NCBI GenBank assembly: GCA_963976695.1
Contig: CAXBMB010000047.1
Location: 1-27,817, forward strand
Direction: 5' to 3'
Origin: CAXBMB01 sp963976695
GTDB taxonomy: Bacteria; Pseudomonadota; Alphaproteobacteria; Kiloniellales; DSM-21159
Length of the DNA stretch: 27,817 nt
Below are positions 7,612-15,275 of the stretch, one piece after another; the first letter of the stretch is position 1, and each line of letters opens with the position of its first letter. Position numbers and translations under genes: made by a program. Under the pieces are notes generated by a model, which searched no databases, was not told the DNA's origin, and saw nothing but the letters and a program-made list of their open reading frames with translations.

Positions 7612-7781
7612 CCTGCCGCCAGCGCGCGCGGCGCTGCGGCTGTCGCCGGCCCGGCGCGCCAACCAATTGCGGGACCCCGCCGACCTGTGATAGATGGCTT
7701 GCTGCGTCGGAGTGGTGGGCCCGAGATCGGACCCCTGCCGTTTCGGAACGCTTGTTTCTTTCGGTAAGATGGATCTCCGGC

Positions 7782-9011
7782 ATGTTGACGCGCTCTCCCC
7801 TGGCTCCCGAGACCTTTCCCGACCTGGCGCCGATCCCCGGCGTCGAGCTGGCGACCGCGCAGGCGGGGTTCAAGTACAAGAACCGCGACGATCTGCTGAT
7901 TATGGCCTTGCCGGACGGGGGCACGGTGGCCGGGGTTTTTACCGTCTCCTTGACGGCCGGCGCGCCGGTGCTTTGGAGCCGCAAGGCCTTGGAAAACGGC
8001 CAGGTCCGCGCCGTGGTGGTCAACTCCGGCAATGCCAACGCCTTCACTGGCAAGCGCGGCGTCCAGGCGGTGGCGGCCTCGGTCGCGGCGGTGGCCGAGC
8101 AACTGGGCTGTGATCCGCAGGATGTTTTCGTCGCCTCCACCGGCGTGATCGGCGAGCCCTTGCCGGCGCAAAAGCTGATCGCCGCGCTGCCGACGCTGTC
8201 TTTCGCCGGGGATTCGGTGGCCTGGGCCAAGGCCGCCTCGGCGATCATGACCACCGATACCTATGCCAAAGGCGCCAGCGCGCAAGTTGACATCGACGGA
8301 GTCCGCGTTTCCCTCAGCGGCATCGCCAAGGGGTCGGGCATGATTCAGCCGGACATGGCCACCATGCTGGCTTTCGTCGCCACCGATGCGGCCTTGCCGG
8401 CCGCGGTGCTGCAGGAACTGCTCAAGCAGGGGGCGGACCGCTCCTTCAACGCCATCACCGTGGACAGCGACACCTCCACCAGCGACACCCTGTTGCTGGT
8501 GGCCAGCGGCGCGGCGAAAAACGTCGCCATCGACAGGGCCGACGATCCCCGCTTGGCGGCCTTTCGTCAGGCGCTGGACGCCCTGCTGACGGACCTGGCC
8601 CAGCAGGTGGTCAAGGACGGCGAAGGGGCGCAGAAGTTCGTTACCGTCGCCATCGCCGGCGCCGAAAGCGACTGGGCGGCGCGGCGGATCGGCCTTTCCA
8701 TCGCCAACTCCCCGCTGGTCAAGACGGCGATCGCGGGCGAGGACGCCAACTGGGGCCGCATCGTCATGGCGGTCGGCAAGTCCGGTCAGAAAGCCGATGC
8801 CGACCGCCTGGCCATCGCGATCGGCGGCATTCCGATTACCGTGGCGGGGGAAGTGCGGCCCGACTATGACGAAACGCCGGTGGCGGCGCACATGAAGGGG
8901 CGGAACATTCTGATCCAGGTCGATGTCGGGGTTGGCGGCGGCCAAGCCACCGTTTGGACCTGCGATCTGACCCACGCCTATATCGACATCAACGCCGACT
9001 ATCGAAGTTGA
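7782..9011 (+). CDS. argJ: Bifunctional glutamate N-acetyltransferase / amino-acid acetyltransferase
   Basis: ArgJ, 409 residues, makes N-acetylglutamate and recycles the acetyl group from N-acetylornithine in arginine synthesis. The self-cleavage site is visible as KGSGMIQPDMATMLAF: the Ala-Thr bond is cut and the Thr becomes the N-terminal nucleophile of the beta chain. Other marks are NSGNANAFTG and the C-terminal CDLTHAYIDINADYRS ending. ATG 7782 matches the usual family start; the frame is open upstream to 7542, but that part is not ArgJ-like. A TAAGAT -10-like box at 7765-7770 would place transcription start only about 5 bases before the ATG. mutT follows 66 bases downstream and may be co-transcribed. 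Confidence 0.97.
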   Translation: MLTRSPLAPETFPDLAPIPGVELATAQAGFKYKNRDDLLIMALPDGGTVAGVFTVSLTAGAPVLWSRKALENGQVRAVVVNSGNANAFTGKRGVQAVAASVAAVAEQLGCDPQDVFVASTGVIGEPLPAQKLIAALPTLSFAGDSVAWAKAASAIMTTDTYAKGASAQVDIDGVRVSLSGIAKGSGMIQPDMATMLAFVATDAALPAAVLQELLKQGADRSFNAITVDSDTSTSDTLLLVASGAAKNVAIDRADDPRLAAFRQALDALLTDLAQQVVKDGEGAQKFVTVAIAGAESDWAARRIGLSIANSPLVKTAIAGEDANWGRIVMAVGKSGQKADADRLAIAIGGIPITVAGEVRPDYDETPVAAHMKGRNILIQVDVGVGGGQATVWTCDLTHAYIDINADYRS

Positions 9012-9077
9012 GCCTGACGGCGGCCGCGCGGCGGCCCCGCCGTTGCCCTGCTATTGCAAAAGAGTAAGACGAAGACC

Positions 9078-9545
9078 ATGAGCGAAATCGCATCACCGGG
9101 GGGCTGCTGGGACGCCCTGCCCGCCGCCTCGGCGCTGGCCGAGCAAAAACCCATTGTGCTGGTGGCGGCCGTGGCGCTGATCGATGTGGACGGCCGGGTG
9201 CTGCTGGCCCAGCGGCCGGCGGGGCGGTCGATGGCCGGGCTCTGGGAATTTCCCGGCGGCAAGGTCGACCCCGGCGAGACCCCCGAAGCGGCCTTGATCC
9301 GCGAACTGGCGGAGGAGTTGGGCATCGATACCCGGGATTCCTGCCTGGCGCCGCTGTCCTTTGCCTCCCACGGCTACGCCGACTTTCATCTGCTGATGCC
9401 GCTCTATGCCTGCCGCGTGTGGCGCGGCGAGGTGCGCCCGCTGGAAGGTCAGAAACTGGCCTGGGTCCGGCCGCTGCGCCTCAGCGACTATCCCATGCCG
9501 CCGGCCGATCTGCCGCTAATCCCGGTGCTGCGCGACCTGCTGTGA
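9078..9545 (+). CDS. mutT: Nudix hydrolase MutT (8-oxo-dGTP diphosphatase)
   Basis: Nudix enzyme of 155 residues that removes oxidised nucleotides such as 8-oxo-dGTP before they enter DNA. The full Nudix box is present near residues 60-83: it starts GGKVDPGETPE, continues with REL, and ends AEELGI, fitting GX5EX7REUXEEXGU. The region after it includes SFASHGYADFHLLMPLY, typical of MutT, and a WVRPLRLSDYPMPPAD C-terminus that also matches the family. ATG 9078 is preferred over an upstream TTG at 9054 because the added residues are non-conserved. The argJ-mutT adjacency suggests one transcript. Other Nudix substrates cannot be ruled out, but the sequence looks like classical MutT. Confidence 0.93.
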   Translation: MSEIASPGGCWDALPAASALAEQKPIVLVAAVALIDVDGRVLLAQRPAGRSMAGLWEFPGGKVDPGETPEAALIRELAEELGIDTRDSCLAPLSFASHGYADFHLLMPLYACRVWRGEVRPLEGQKLAWVRPLRLSDYPMPPADLPLIPVLRDLL

Positions 9546-9552
9546 GCCGGTT

Positions 9553-10482
9553 TTACCGGCCCTGGGGCTTGCCGGAGATCACCTCTCCGGCGGGCTTTTC
9601 TTCGGCTTCCAGCGCTTCGGCCAGTCGGGCAACGGCGCTGCCCGGGCGCAGCGGTTTCTGCTGGGAGTCGTGAGGGGCCCAACCGGTCATGAACAGCACC
9701 TGGAAGGTCAGGGGCAGGCGGCCGTCTTGCTGTGCGAAGCGCTGTTGATAAATCTCGGCGGCGCGCAGCAGGGTGGTGCGCGGGGTGAAGTGGCGCAGCC
9801 GATCCCGCAGCGCATTGCTTTGACCCATGCCGCGCAGCTCGCGCATCAAGTTGAAGGGGTCGGGGTAGGTCACTGCGATATGATCCCTGTCGACCACCGG
9901 CAAGGCAAAGCCGGCGCGTTGCAGGAGGCCGCCGGCGTCGCGCACATCGGCGAGCGGAGACAGCCGGGGGCTCAATCCGCCGGTGGCCGCGATCTCGCCT
10001 TCCATCAGCGCCACCCGCAGCTCAAACAGGCTCTCGCCCCCCAGCAGCGCGCCGAGGAACAGCCCGTCGGGCTTCAGACAGTGGTGGACCTGTAGCAGAC
10101 TGCCTGGCAGGTCGTTGACCCAGTGGAGCGAAAGGTTGGAGATCACCAGGTCGAAGCTCTGCGGGGCAAAGGGCAGGGCTTCCTCGCTGGCCGCCAAGCT
10201 GGGTTGGCCGTTGCCGGCGGCGCGCCGGGCAAAGGCCGGCGAGAGGTCGCACTGCACCACCTGCTCGATGCCTTGGCGACCAAGCAGGCGGGACGCGAGT
10301 TCACCGCCGTGGCAGCCCAGGTCCAGCACCCGTGCAAAGGTCCGGTTGAGATCCTGCAATCTGTCCAGCAGCCGGTCGGCCACTTCCTGCACCAGAAAGT
10401 CATGGCTTGGCCAGTTCACGGCGGCCCGGTCGCGCTGGCGACGCAGGGCCTGGCGGTCAAAAACCTGAAGTGTTTCGCTCAT
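9553..10482 (-). CDS. NDUFAF5-like SAM-dependent methyltransferase family protein
   Basis: Class I SAM-binding protein of 309 residues resembling the mitochondrial complex I assembly factor NDUFAF5 and more distantly BioC. The start, with VFDRQALRRQRDRAA and then FLVQEVADRLLDRL, matches the NDUFAF5 pattern. SAM motif I is VLDLGCHGGEL, followed by the acidic QCDLS and then FDLVISNLSLHWVNDLP. NDUFAF5 hydroxylates an arginine of complex I subunit NDUFS7; a role on bacterial NuoB is inferred by homology only. ATG 10482 has no Shine-Dalgarno site, and the promoter at 10517-10489 puts the expected transcription start at about this ATG. Its 3' end lies within the hairpin that may terminate convergent mutT. 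It is divergent from comF. Confidence 0.85.
   Translation of the reverse strand: MSETLQVFDRQALRRQRDRAAVNWPSHDFLVQEVADRLLDRLQDLNRTFARVLDLGCHGGELASRLLGRQGIEQVVQCDLSPAFARRAAGNGQPSLAASEEALPFAPQSFDLVISNLSLHWVNDLPGSLLQVHHCLKPDGLFLGALLGGESLFELRVALMEGEIAATGGLSPRLSPLADVRDAGGLLQRAGFALPVVDRDHIAVTYPDPFNLMRELRGMGQSNALRDRLRHFTPRTTLLRAAEIYQQRFAQQDGRLPLTFQVLFMTGWAPHDSQQKPLRPGSAVARLAEALEAEEKPAGEVISGKPQGR
9571..9597 (+). terminator. Probable terminator of mutT inside the convergent gene
   Basis: An 8-bp perfect stem (9571-9578 with 9584-9591, GCCGGAGA/TCTCCGGC) with a 5-base loop is followed by GGGC and four T. It can extend by wobble pairs. It lies in the last codons of the NDUFAF5-like gene, so any terminator function must coexist with coding. 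The T run is short. Confidence 0.5.
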
Positions 10483-10488
10483 CGGCGA

Positions 10489-10517
10489 AAGATAGAAAGG
10501 CTGCCCGGCAAATGCAA
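10489..10517 (-). promoter_or_regulatory. Predicted promoter of the NDUFAF5-like gene (leaderless mRNA)
   Basis: On the minus strand -35 TTGCAT (10517-10512), a 17-base spacer and -10 TATCTT (10494-10489) make a good sigma70-type promoter. Only six bases (TCGCCG) separate the -10 from the ATG at 10482, so the expected +1 falls on or beside the start codon. Confidence 0.6.
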
Positions 10518-10692
10518 AGCCAGAGACGGGCGCCGCCGGTCGGACCTGACCGCCGCATCACCGCCCGCCACCTACTGCCCGTCGCCGCCCGCCAACACCC
10601 GCCGGAGGATCGCCGCCAATACAGGTGGCGAATTGGCCGGTTTGCGCTATCCTGGGTGGCGATGAATGGCGATATTGGCGGAGGCGTGGGGA

Positions 10693-11478
10693 ATGGGTCG
10701 GTCAGGAATTGGCCAGCAACGGCCGGGGCGGTGGCGCGCGGCCGGTTTTGGGTTTCTGCTTGATCGGCTGTTGCCGCCCGGCTGCTATCTCTGTGATGAG
10801 CTGATCGGCCCGGAGGGATTGCTCTGCGCGACCTGCTGGGCCGAGTTGACCTTTTTGTCGGCGCCGCAATGTCGCTGTTGCGGCATGCCTTTTGAGTTGG
10901 ACGTGGGGGAGGCGGTCTGCGCGCGCTGCCTGCGCCATCCCCAGGCCTTCGATCAGGCCCGCGCGGCCCTGCTGTACGATGACGCCAGCCGGCCGCTTCT
11001 GCTGCGCTTCAAGCATGGCGACCGCACCGAAGCGGCGCGGACCTACGGCGCGTGGCTGGCCCGGCCCGCCGCCGCGCTGCGGGCGCAGGGCGCGGCGGAC
11101 GATCCCAGCTTGCCGACGCCCCTGGTCCTGCCTGTGCCGCTGCACTGGCGACGCCTGCTGAAGCGGCGCTACAACCAGTCGGCCTTGATCGGGCAAGCCG
11201 TGGCCCGGCGCTTGGACCTGCCCTATCGACCGGCGCTGTTGCAACGCCGTCGGGCGACGGCCAGTCAAGGCCACCTCAGCCGCGATCAGCGGCAGCGCAA
11301 TCTTCGCGGCGCTTTCCGCGTCCCGGCGCGCCACAAACCGGCGCTGCGCGGCGCCTGGATTTTCTTGATCGACGATGTCTTGACCAGCGGCGCAACCGCC
11401 AATGCCTGCGCGCGCGCCTTAAAACGCGCGGGGGCGCGCCGGGTCGACCTTATCACCCTGGCCCGGGTGGAGCGCTGA
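10693..11478 (+). CDS. comF: ComF family phosphoribosyltransferase-like protein
   Basis: ComF-type protein of 261 residues: an N-terminal zinc ribbon followed by a type I phosphoribosyltransferase fold. Cysteine pairs are visible as CYLC, CATC, CRCC and CARC in the first 100 residues. The PRPP-binding loop is IFLIDDVLTSGATANAC near the C-terminus, and VLPVPLHWRRLLKRRYNQS is a strong ComF signature. ComF supports natural DNA uptake in Gram-positive and some Gram-negative bacteria, but many alphaproteobacteria carry it without known competence, so its role here is open. ATG 10693 is chosen for its GGAGG 8 bases upstream; an ATG at 10666 in the same frame lacks such a site. grxC and the amidase gene follow on the same strand. 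Confidence 0.9.
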   Translation: MGRSGIGQQRPGRWRAAGFGFLLDRLLPPGCYLCDELIGPEGLLCATCWAELTFLSAPQCRCCGMPFELDVGEAVCARCLRHPQAFDQARAALLYDDASRPLLLRFKHGDRTEAARTYGAWLARPAAALRAQGAADDPSLPTPLVLPVPLHWRRLLKRRYNQSALIGQAVARRLDLPYRPALLQRRRATASQGHLSRDQRQRNLRGAFRVPARHKPALRGAWIFLIDDVLTSGATANACARALKRAGARRVDLITLARVER

Positions 11479-11513
11479 CCCCCTGGGCTTGCTCCGGGAG
11501 CGCCCGCTCCGGG

Positions 11514-11540
11514 AATTTCCTGCCGCAAGTGGCAGAAATT
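11514..11540. repeat. Hairpin after comF
   Basis: AATTTCCTGCC (11514-11524) pairs with GGCAGAAATT (11531-11540), leaving one bulged C and a 6-base loop. A GCTCCGGGA direct repeat lies just before it (11491-11499 and 11506-11514). The first T-rich stretch is about 20 bases further on, so this is not a standard terminator. It may mark the comF transcript end. Confidence 0.4.
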
Positions 11541-11630
11541 GACTGAAGATCGAGGCATTATTTCTTTTTTGGAACAGGTGATCGGAAGGCCCCGGGCGGT
11601 CAAGCGGTCGTGAACACAGCTCTTGGTCTC

Positions 11631-11660
11631 TTGCGGAACCTGTCCTTTGCGCCATTTATT
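11631..11660 (+). promoter_or_regulatory. Possible promoter of grxC
   Basis: TTGCGG (11631-11636), an 18-base spacer and TTTATT (11655-11660) predict a start near 11667. That leaves a 29-base leader containing AAGGAAA before the grxC ATG at 11696, which fits well and argues against the upstream ATG at 11666. Confidence 0.4.
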
Positions 11661-11695
11661 GGGTAATGTCGCGAAAATCAAGGAAACTGGGTCTG

Positions 11696-11962
11696 ATGCC
11701 GAAAATTGAAATCTATACCACCATGATGTGCCCCTATTGCTTCCGGGCGAAAAAGCTGCTGGACAAGAAGCAGGCGGCGTTTGTCGAGTATGACGTCTCC
11801 ATCGACCGCAAGGGCCGCGAGACGATGCGCCGACGCGCCGGGGGCCGCACGTCGGTGCCGCAAATCTTCATCGACGGCCAACATATCGGGGGCTGTGATG
11901 AGCTGTACGCGCTGGACGCCAAGGGCGGTTTGGATCCGCTGTTGACGGCGGCCGCGCAGTAA
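11696..11962 (+). CDS. grxC: Glutaredoxin 3
   Basis: Glutaredoxin of 88 residues, a cytosolic glutathione-dependent disulfide reductase. The dithiol active site is CPYC in TTMMCPYCFRAKKLL near residue 12. The cis-Pro region TSVPQIFIDGQHIGGCDEL and the GSH-contacting GGCD are both present. The length is typical for GrxC. ATG 11696 (MPKIEIYTT) is chosen over ATG 11666: an AAGGAAA ribosome site precedes it and a candidate promoter starts transcription near 11667. The Nit-type amidase gene follows 68 bases later on the same strand. Confidence 0.95.
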   Translation: MPKIEIYTTMMCPYCFRAKKLLDKKQAAFVEYDVSIDRKGRETMRRRAGGRTSVPQIFIDGQHIGGCDELYALDAKGGLDPLLTAAAQ

Positions 11963-12030
11963 CAGCACAGTGACCGCACCGTAACCCGACCGGGGCCCCG
12001 CGCGGCGCCGAAACACCCAAGGAAGTCGTG

Positions 12031-12921
12031 ATGAGCGATCCGGACACCCGCAACAGCTTTAAGGTCGCCTGCGTACAGATCACCACGGGTGAGGATCTGG
12101 GGGCCAATATCTCAATGGCCTGTGACGCCATCACACGGGCCGCGGCCGCCGGCGCCAATCTGGTCCTGACCCCCGAGAACACCACCATGATGACCGCCAG
12201 CTCGAAGATCACGCTGGCCAAGGCCCGGCCCGAGGACGAACATCCGGGGCTGGCCGCGTTCCGGGATCTGGCGGCGCGCGAAGGCATCTGGCTGCTGCCC
12301 GGCTCGCTCACCATCAAGCTGGACAAGGAAAAGGCGGCAAATCGCTCCTACCTGATTGCCCCCAATGGTGAGATCGCGGCGCGCTACGACAAGATTCACA
12401 TGTTCGACGTGGATATCCCCGACGGACAGACCTATCGGGAGTCCGCCACCTTCCGGCCCGGAACCCATGCCGTGCTCGCCGATCTGCCCTGGGGCAAGTT
12501 GGGGATGACCGTCTGCTATGACATGCGCTTCGGCACGCTCTATCGGACCTTGGCCAAGGCGGGGGCGTCGTTCTTTTCCGTGCCCGCCGCCTTCACCCAC
12601 TTCACCGGCAAGGCCCATTGGCACGTGCTGCTGCGGGCCCGCGCCATCGAGAACGGTTGCTACGTCTTCGCGCCCGCCCAATGCGGCACCCATCCGGGCG
12701 ACCGCCGCACCTATGGCCACTCTTTGGTCGTCGCGCCCTGGGGCGAGGTGCTGGCCGACGCGGGCGAGGAGCCGGGCTTCGTCATCGCCGACATCGATCC
12801 GGCCAAGGTGGCCCAGGCCCGCGCCATGGTTCCGGCGCTGAGCCACGACCGAATGTTCGCCGCGCCGGACCTTGACCCGGCGACGCCCTACGCCGGGCTC
12901 AGCGAAATCGGGGCGGAATAG
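12031..12921 (+). CDS. Nitrilase-superfamily carbon-nitrogen hydrolase, Nit1-like
   Basis: Hydrolase of 296 residues in the nitrilase superfamily (Nit branch). The catalytic triad is visible: Glu49 in LTPENTTMM, Lys121 in ARYDKIHMFDVD and Cys162 in LGMTVCYDMRFGTLYR. The DGQTYRES and RPGTHAVL stretches also fit the Nit1/YafV-like branch, whose characterised members hydrolyse deaminated glutathione, a transaminase side product. Its position after the glutathione-using grxC agrees with that role, but the substrate is inferred. ATG 12031 follows an AAGGAAG ribosome site; a GTG directly before it at 12028 is also possible. It probably shares a transcript with grxC and converges with the methyltransferase gene to its right. 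Confidence 0.88.
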   Translation: MSDPDTRNSFKVACVQITTGEDLGANISMACDAITRAAAAGANLVLTPENTTMMTASSKITLAKARPEDEHPGLAAFRDLAAREGIWLLPGSLTIKLDKEKAANRSYLIAPNGEIAARYDKIHMFDVDIPDGQTYRESATFRPGTHAVLADLPWGKLGMTVCYDMRFGTLYRTLAKAGASFFSVPAAFTHFTGKAHWHVLLRARAIENGCYVFAPAQCGTHPGDRRTYGHSLVVAPWGEVLADAGEEPGFVIADIDPAKVAQARAMVPALSHDRMFAAPDLDPATPYAGLSEIGAE

Positions 12922-12961
12922 GCCGGCCGCCGGAGGCTGCCCCGGGCGGACGTCGACCGTC

Positions 12962-13555
12962 TCAGCGGCCGTTGGACGCCGGCGGCGCGTTCTTGGCGGC
13001 GATGCGCTGCAGGGCGGCGGGTTTTGGCCGCCGCACCTCAAGGGTTTCATAGGCCAGAACCCGCAGCTTGCCGCGAACCACGTCCAGCAACTCCCCCGGC
13101 TTCAACAGGAAGTCCGGGTTGCTGGGGCGACCGAAACGGGCATTGCCGGCGGCAAAGGTTTCGTACAGCAACAGACCGCCCGGCGCGACGGCGGCCACCA
13201 GGCTGGGCAGCAGGGGCCGGTGGAGATAGTTGGTCACCACCACCAGATCAAAGGTCTGGCCGGCGAAAGGCAGTGGCGTTCCGCGCGCCAGATCGGCTTC
13301 CAAATCCGTTCCGACGGCTGTCAGGCCAGGCGCGTGACGCAGTTCGCCGAGCTTGGACAGATCCCGATCCACAGCCATAACCTGATAGCCCCGCGCCAGC
13401 AGCAGACGGCTGTGACGGCCGCCGCCGCAGGCCAGATCCAAGGCCCGCTTCGACATCCCCCCGGCCGAACCGTCTTCGTCGGGCAGGAATCGGGTGATCC
13501 AGCCGGAGGGAGAAAGTTCGGCTGGTTTTCCGGTTTGCTCTTTATCTTTGATCAT
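12962..13555 (-). CDS. Class I SAM-dependent methyltransferase, TehB-like
   Basis: Small methyltransferase of 197 residues from ATG 13555. SAM motif I is ALDLACGGGRHSRLLLARG, followed by VMAVDRDLS (acidic ribose contact) and FDLVVVTNYLHRPLLP. The later LLYETFAAGNARFGRPSNPDF is typical of the TehB-like group found in many proteobacteria. Substrate unknown. The frame stays open to a TTG at 13582, giving nine more residues. ATG 13555 is preferred because TTG is weak and a TACAAT -10-like box (13574-13569) lies inside that extension. No clear Shine-Dalgarno site precedes either start. It is convergent with the amidase gene and divergent from DUF1178. Confidence 0.82.
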   Translation of the reverse strand: MIKDKEQTGKPAELSPSGWITRFLPDEDGSAGGMSKRALDLACGGGRHSRLLLARGYQVMAVDRDLSKLGELRHAPGLTAVGTDLEADLARGTPLPFAGQTFDLVVVTNYLHRPLLPSLVAAVAPGGLLLYETFAAGNARFGRPSNPDFLLKPGELLDVVRGKLRVLAYETLEVRRPKPAALQRIAAKNAPPASNGR

Positions 13556-13569
13556 TGCATCGCCATTTA

Positions 13570-13598
13570 TTGTATTGGCCAAGACATGGCCCTATGTT
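13570..13598 (+). promoter_or_regulatory. Possible promoter of the DUF1178 gene
   Basis: TTGTAT (13570-13575), a 17-base spacer and TATGTT (13593-13598) predict a start near 13605 and a leader of about 96 bases. It overlaps the start region of the divergent methyltransferase gene, so the two could affect each other. Confidence 0.35.
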
Positions 13599-13700
13599 GC
13601 GTTTCGGTAAAATACTCGCGCGTCGCCCCTGGCTTAACCGCTGGCGAACCGGTGATGCCGATCTTGCCCACAGGCAACCCGTTTACAGGCGACCTGTACG

Positions 13701-14264
13701 ATGATCCTCTACGCGCTACGCTGTGCAAACTCTCATGATTTTGACTCCTGGTTCAAGGACAGCAAGGCTTTTGGCGCGCTGGCCCAGGCCCAGCAGATCG
13801 GCTGTCCGATCTGCGGCTCCCACGCGGTGGAAAAGCAAATCATGGCGCCGCGGCTGAATAAGGGATCGGCGGCGCAAAGCGCGCAAATCGACCGGGCGCT
13901 GCAACAGCAGGCCGAACAAGAAGGCCGCGCGGCGTCAAAACCCACTGGCGGCGGGACCGCGGCGGTGCGCGCGGATCCGGACGGCAAAAGATCGCAGGCG
14001 CCCCAGGTCGCGCGCCGCGCGGTGCTGTCGAACGCCGATCTGGCCCAAACCTTGCGCCACCAACTGCTTCACCTGCGCGCGCAGGTGGAAAGCAGTTGCG
14101 ACTATGTTGGCCCCGGCTTCGCCGAAGAGGCGCGCAAGATCCACTACGGTGAAACCAAGGCGCGTGGCATCTATGGTGAATCCACCCCGGAGGAGGCCCG
14201 CGCCTTGGAAGAAGAAGGCGTGGAGGTCGCGCAAGTTCCCTGGATCGACCGTGGCGACGCCTAG
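13701..14264 (+). CDS. DUF1178 family protein
   Basis: Protein of 187 residues of unknown function, widespread in Alpha- and Betaproteobacteria. The family start is clear: MILYALRCANSHDFDSWFKD, followed by GCPICGSHAVEKQIMAPRL. The Cys and His residues of CANSH and the CPIC pair look like a small zinc ribbon. The middle (about 55-110) is an Ala/Gln-rich, probably disordered linker. The conserved C-terminal part includes SCDYVGPGFAEEARKIHYGE and RGIYGESTPEEARALEEEGV. No catalytic role is known to me. It is convergent with ubiG. The Nit-type hydrolase nearby is a frequent neighbour in alphaproteobacteria. Confidence 0.92.
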   Translation: MILYALRCANSHDFDSWFKDSKAFGALAQAQQIGCPICGSHAVEKQIMAPRLNKGSAAQSAQIDRALQQQAEQEGRAASKPTGGGTAAVRADPDGKRSQAPQVARRAVLSNADLAQTLRHQLLHLRAQVESSCDYVGPGFAEEARKIHYGETKARGIYGESTPEEARALEEEGVEVAQVPWIDRGDA

Positions 14265-14340
14265 CGGGCGATCAACCGGCAACACAGCGCTTGGCGCGGC
14301 GTTGTCGTCGTGACCCACCCTGTGCTGGCGCGCTCTGGTT

Positions 14341-15093
14341 TTAGCGGCTGGCAAACAGCAGATAGTTGACATCCACGTCGTGCTTCGACAGCAGCCAGGC
14401 GTCGCTGATGATGTTGTAGGTCATGCCGCAAAGCGCGGTGATTTTCAGGCCGCTCGGGCGCAGCGCCGTCGCTAATTCCGAAGGCTTCCGAAATTTCCGC
14501 CAGTCGTGGGTTCCGGTGGGAACCCAGCGCAGCAGGTGCTCGGCGGCGACAATGCCCAGCAGGAAGGATTTCGGTGTCCGGTTCAAGGTCGCCAGGCACA
14601 GGGCGCCCTCCGGTTTCACCAGCTTGGCGCAGGCCTCCAGGAAGCCGGTGACCGAGGCCACGTGCTCCACCACCTCCATGGAGACCACCAGATCGAACTG
14701 GGCGCCGCTGTCGGCCAGATCCTCGGCCGATTGGCAGCGATAGTCGATGATCAGGCCGCTTTGATCGGCGTGGATCCGGGCCACCTTGATGTTAGTGTCC
14801 GAGGCGTCCAGCGCGGTGACCTTGGCGCCGAGACGGGCCAGCGGTTCGCTGAGCAGCCCGCCGCCGCAGCCGACGTCGAGGACGGTTAACCCGGCCAGCG
14901 GCCGGCTGGCCTTGGGATCGCGCTGGAAATGCTTGCAGGCTTGATCCCGGAAGAAGGCGACCCGCAAGGGGTTGAGCTTGTGCAGCGGGCCGAATTCACC
15001 GGACAGGTCCCACCACTTGTCGGCCAAGCGGGAAAACTTATCGACTTCGGCGGCGTCCACCGACGCGCCTGTAGCGCGGAAAGCGCGGGCCAT
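14341..15093 (-). CDS. ubiG: Ubiquinone biosynthesis O-methyltransferase
   Basis: UbiG, 250 residues, performs both O-methylations of the ubiquinone head group. The N-terminus carries the family pattern VDKFSRLADKWWDLSGEFGPLHKLNPLR (seen in parts). SAM motif I is VLDVGCGGGLLSEPLARLGA, followed by VTALDAS. FDLVVSMEVVEHV and GALCLATLNRTPKS come next, then the characteristic VPTGTHDWRKF and MTYNIISDAW near the end. An AAGGAG ribosome site lies 6 bases before ATG 15093. It is divergent from lysC and convergent with DUF1178. Confidence 0.96.
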   Translation of the reverse strand: MARAFRATGASVDAAEVDKFSRLADKWWDLSGEFGPLHKLNPLRVAFFRDQACKHFQRDPKASRPLAGLTVLDVGCGGGLLSEPLARLGAKVTALDASDTNIKVARIHADQSGLIIDYRCQSAEDLADSGAQFDLVVSMEVVEHVASVTGFLEACAKLVKPEGALCLATLNRTPKSFLLGIVAAEHLLRWVPTGTHDWRKFRKPSELATALRPSGLKITALCGMTYNIISDAWLLSKHDVDVNYLLFASR

Positions 15094-15161
15094 GGAAGGC
15101 TCCTTCGAGAAAAAAGCGGTAACCTGGACAACCTCGGTGACGGGTCGGACGTTCGCCGTGC

Positions 15162-15191
15162 TTGCCTCACGCGCGGTCGATCAAGTATGCA
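15162..15191 (+). promoter_or_regulatory. Possible promoter of lysC
   Basis: TTGCCT (15162-15167), an 18-base spacer and TATGCA (15186-15191) predict a start near 15198 and a leader of about 78 bases in the divergent ubiG/lysC gap. Both boxes are partial matches. Confidence 0.3.
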
Positions 15192-15275
15192 TAGCGCCTG
15201 CTGCTGCGCTGTCCAATGCCAAAAAAGATCGCAGCGCTTTCATCGTCTTTGTTTTCGTTCAATTCAGGATAGCCA

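Noticed and set aside
7578..8975. Open frame antisense to argJ (465 codons)
   Set aside because: Shadow of argJ, rich in Gly/Arg/His with no recognisable domain.
9018..9043. GC-rich inverted repeat between argJ and mutT as a terminator
   Set aside because: Only GGC/GCC low-complexity pairing, with no T run; more likely base composition than a designed hairpin.
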